A stretch of 64,000 nucleotides of DNA, from positions 1-64,000 of the forward strand of contig CANTFG010000250.1 of NCBI GenBank assembly GCA_947652605.1. The letters are read 5' to 3'. Made by a program: the position numbers and the translations under genes. The notes beneath the pieces are model-generated. The model saw only the letters and a list, made by a program, of their open reading frames with translations, was not told where the DNA came from and made no database searches. Of this stretch, positions 62,377 to 64,000 are shown in pieces (position 1 is the stretch's first letter; each line of letters begins with the position of its first letter). This DNA comes from Elmis aenea. Lineage: Eukaryota; Arthropoda; Insecta; Coleoptera; Elmidae.

Positions 62377-62472
62377 GCCGTTTGTCTCAACTCTTTTGAA
62401 ATGTAATTTACAAAGTTATTCAAAAAATTGAAAATTTTAGTATGTTATAGAGTTTATTTTTCTTAGTATAAT
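62377..62472. repeat. 96-bp A monomer with a 45-bp deletion
   Basis: The sequence passes from attgaaaatttt directly to agtatg, skipping ctcgaaaacggctcatacg and its surroundings. The deleted segment is flanked by short aatttt repeats, so slippage or end-joining at microhomology is likely. It removes the aaacggc arm, like the 116-bp class, but is an independent event with different ends. It is seen once. Confidence 0.9.
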
Positions 62473-62479
62473 GCCGTTT

Positions 62480-63600
62480 GTCTCAACTATTTTGAAATGT
62501 AATTTACAAAGTTATTCAAAAACTTGAAAATTTTGAAAATTTTTCTCGAAAACGGCTCATACGATTTTGTTCAAATTTTAGTATGTTATAGAGTTTATTT
62601 TTCTTAGTATAATGCCGTTTGTCTCAAATATTTTGAAATGTAATTTACAAAGTTATTCAAAAAATTAAAAATTTTGAAAATTTTTCTCGAAAACGGCTCA
62701 TACGATTTTGTTCAAATTTTAGTATGGTATAGAGTTTATTTTTCTTAGTATAATGCCGTTTGTCTCAACTATTTTGAAATTTAATTTACAAAGTTATTCA
62801 AAAAATTGAAAATTTTGAAAATTTTGAAAATTTTTCTTGAAAACGGCTTATACGATTTTGTTCAAATTTTAGTATGTTATAGAGTTTATTTTTCTTAGTA
62901 TAATGCCGTTTGTCTCAACTATTTTGAAATTTAATTTACAAAGTTATTCAAAAAATTGAAAATTTTGAAAATTATTCTCGAAAACGGCTCATACGATTTT
63001 GTTCAAATTTTAGTATGTTATAGAGTTTATTTTTCTTAGTATAATGCCGTTTGTCTCAACTATTTTGAAATTTAATTTACAAAGTTATTCAAAAAATTGA
63101 AAATTTTGAAAATTTTTCTCGAAAACGGCTCATACGATTTTGTTCAAATTTTAGTATGTTATAGAGTTTATTTTTTTTAGTATAATGCCGTTTGTCTCAA
63201 CTCTTTTGAAATTTAACTTACAAAGTTATTCAAAAAATTAAAAATTTTGAAAATTTTCTCGAAAACGGCTCATACGATTTTGTTCAAATTTTAGTATGTT
63301 ATAGAGTTTATTTTTCTTAGTATAATGCCGTTTGTCTCAACTATTTTGAAATTTAATTTACAAAGTTATTCAAAAAATTGAAAATTTTAAAAATTTTGAA
63401 AATTTTTCTTGAAAACGGCTCATACGATTTTGTTCAAATTTTAGTGTTTTAGAGTTTATTTTTCTTAGTATAATGCCGTTTGTCTCAACTATTTTGAAAT
63501 GTAATTTACAAAGTTATTCAAAAAATTAAAAATTTTGAAAATTTTTCTCGAAAACGGCTCATACGATTTTGTTCAAATTTTAGTATGTTATAGAGTTTAT
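62480..63600. repeat. Dispersed duplication, 9,451-bp offset, copy 2
   Basis: Partner of 52930-54100, with the same ordered rare markers. Differences include ttttcttag against tttttttag near 62743/53292, and attaaaaattttg here where copy 1 has attaaaatttttg near 53788. Confidence 0.88.
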
Positions 63601-64000
63601 TTTTCTTAGTATAATGCCGTTTGTCTCAACTATTTTGAAATTTAATTTACAAAGTTATTCAAAAAATTAAAAATTTTGAAAATTTTTCTCGAAAACGGCT
63701 CATACGATTTTGTTCAAATTTTAGTATGTTATAGAGTTTATTTTTCTTAGTATAATGCCGTTTGTCTCAACTATTTTGAAATGTAATTTACAAAGTTATT
63801 CAAAAAATTGAAAATTTTGAAAATTTTTCTCGAAAACGGCTCATACGATTTTGTTCAAATTTTAGTATGTTATAGAGTTTATTTTTCTTAGTATAATGCC
63901 GTTTGTCTCAACTCTTTTGAAATGTAATTTACAAAGTTATTCAAAAAATTAAAAATTTTGAAAATTTTTCTCGAAAACGGCTCATACGATTTTGTTCAAA

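Larger units (their letters stand above)
1..64000. repeat. AT-rich two-family satellite array (A monomer plus B blocks) filling the window
   Basis: The window is a continuous head-to-tail array of a 141-bp monomer (family A, phase 1 = gccgtttgtc) interrupted by 17 blocks of a second tandem repeat (family B). All copies of both families point the same way; I saw no inversion. The first A monomer has 31 G+C of 141 bases. 141 is divisible by three, so a stop-free frame would give an enormous open frame, but all six frames of the monomer contain stops and the longest recurrent run is about 35 codons. No unique sequence, transposon ends or RNA gene is visible. Satellites of this length and purity are known from centromeric and pericentromeric heterochromatin; that location here is inference. 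Confidence 0.97.
62220..64000. repeat. A array segment 18: 12 monomers plus 103 bp, runs off the window
   Basis: Monomers start at 62236, 62377, 62473, 62614, 62755, 62905, 63046, 63187, 63327, 63475, 63616, 63757 and 63898. Unusual lengths are 96 bp (62377, 45-bp deletion), 150 bp (62755, 9-bp insertion), 140 bp (63187) and 148 bp (63327, insertion plus the two-base loss ttagtgttttagag). The array continues past the window edge. Confidence 0.95.

Noticed and set aside
1..64000. Long open reading frames through the 141-bp period (divisible by three)
   Set aside because: Each of the six frames meets a stop in the monomer (for example gaa att taa, aat taa and tga on the + strand). Recurrent runs reach only about 35 codons.
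1..64000. Telomeric or microsatellite repeat
   Set aside because: No short G-rich or simple repeat units are seen. The only short-period runs are the 9-bp gaaaatttt expansions.
1..64000. Assignment to a named satellite family or species
   Set aside because: The general style resembles invertebrate AT-rich satellites, but I do not recognise either consensus and will not name a species on composition alone.

Overview
The whole 64 kb window is satellite DNA. I find no protein-coding gene, tRNA, rRNA, transposon or CRISPR array. It is built from two repeat families in one orientation. Family A is a 141-bp monomer (about 22% G+C in the first copy) that starts at base 1 and is tiled head to tail to the last base. 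I count about 395 copies. Family B is a roughly 445-bp block made of two and three-quarter tandem copies of an unrelated 160-bp unit. It interrupts the A array 17 times, always at the same place in the A monomer. Monomer counts reconcile with the coordinates once the common length variants are included: 116 bp (25-bp deletion), 150 bp (9-bp insertion) and a few single-base indels.

The organism is a eukaryote. A long, homogeneous, higher-order AT-rich array of near-nucleosome-length monomers is typical of centromeric or pericentromeric heterochromatin. CpG is about 2.4 times over-represented in the A monomer, which argues against a heavily CpG-methylated genome such as a vertebrate or a plant. 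An invertebrate, perhaps an insect or nematode, is the best guess. I do not recognise either satellite family, so I give no species.

Layout. Bases 1-41,500 are mostly A monomers (58, 16, 121, 62 and 25 between successive blocks) with only four B blocks. This part holds all 18 of the 116-bp monomers and several nested higher-order repeats: an 8-monomer 1,128-bp unit at 5.4-8.2 kb, and offsets of 3,474, 2,779, 2,381 (and 2,663) and 680 bp. It also holds a roughly 9.1-kb tandem duplication (about 22.6-31.4 kb against 31.6-40.5 kb). Bases 41,500-62,220 have B blocks every 1.1-3.2 kb (13 blocks), with 4 to 19 A monomers between them, and no 116-bp monomers. Bases 62,220-64,000 return to A monomers, with several unusual indels. 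Both window edges lie inside the array.

How it works together. The A/B junction is the same in every block and the intervals are whole numbers of A monomers. The simplest history is one joining of B sequence into an A monomer, followed by spread through unequal exchange or amplification of A+B segments. Two B lineages can be told apart by linked variants: blocks 1-4 on the left, and blocks 5-15 plus 17 on the right. Block 16 looks intermediate or recombinant. Dyad-symmetric elements recur in both families: 7-bp inverted arms and a 19-bp AT palindrome in A, and a 32-bp near-palindrome and a 16-bp CGCG-centred palindrome in B. They are the best candidates for a structural role, but no function is shown by sequence alone.
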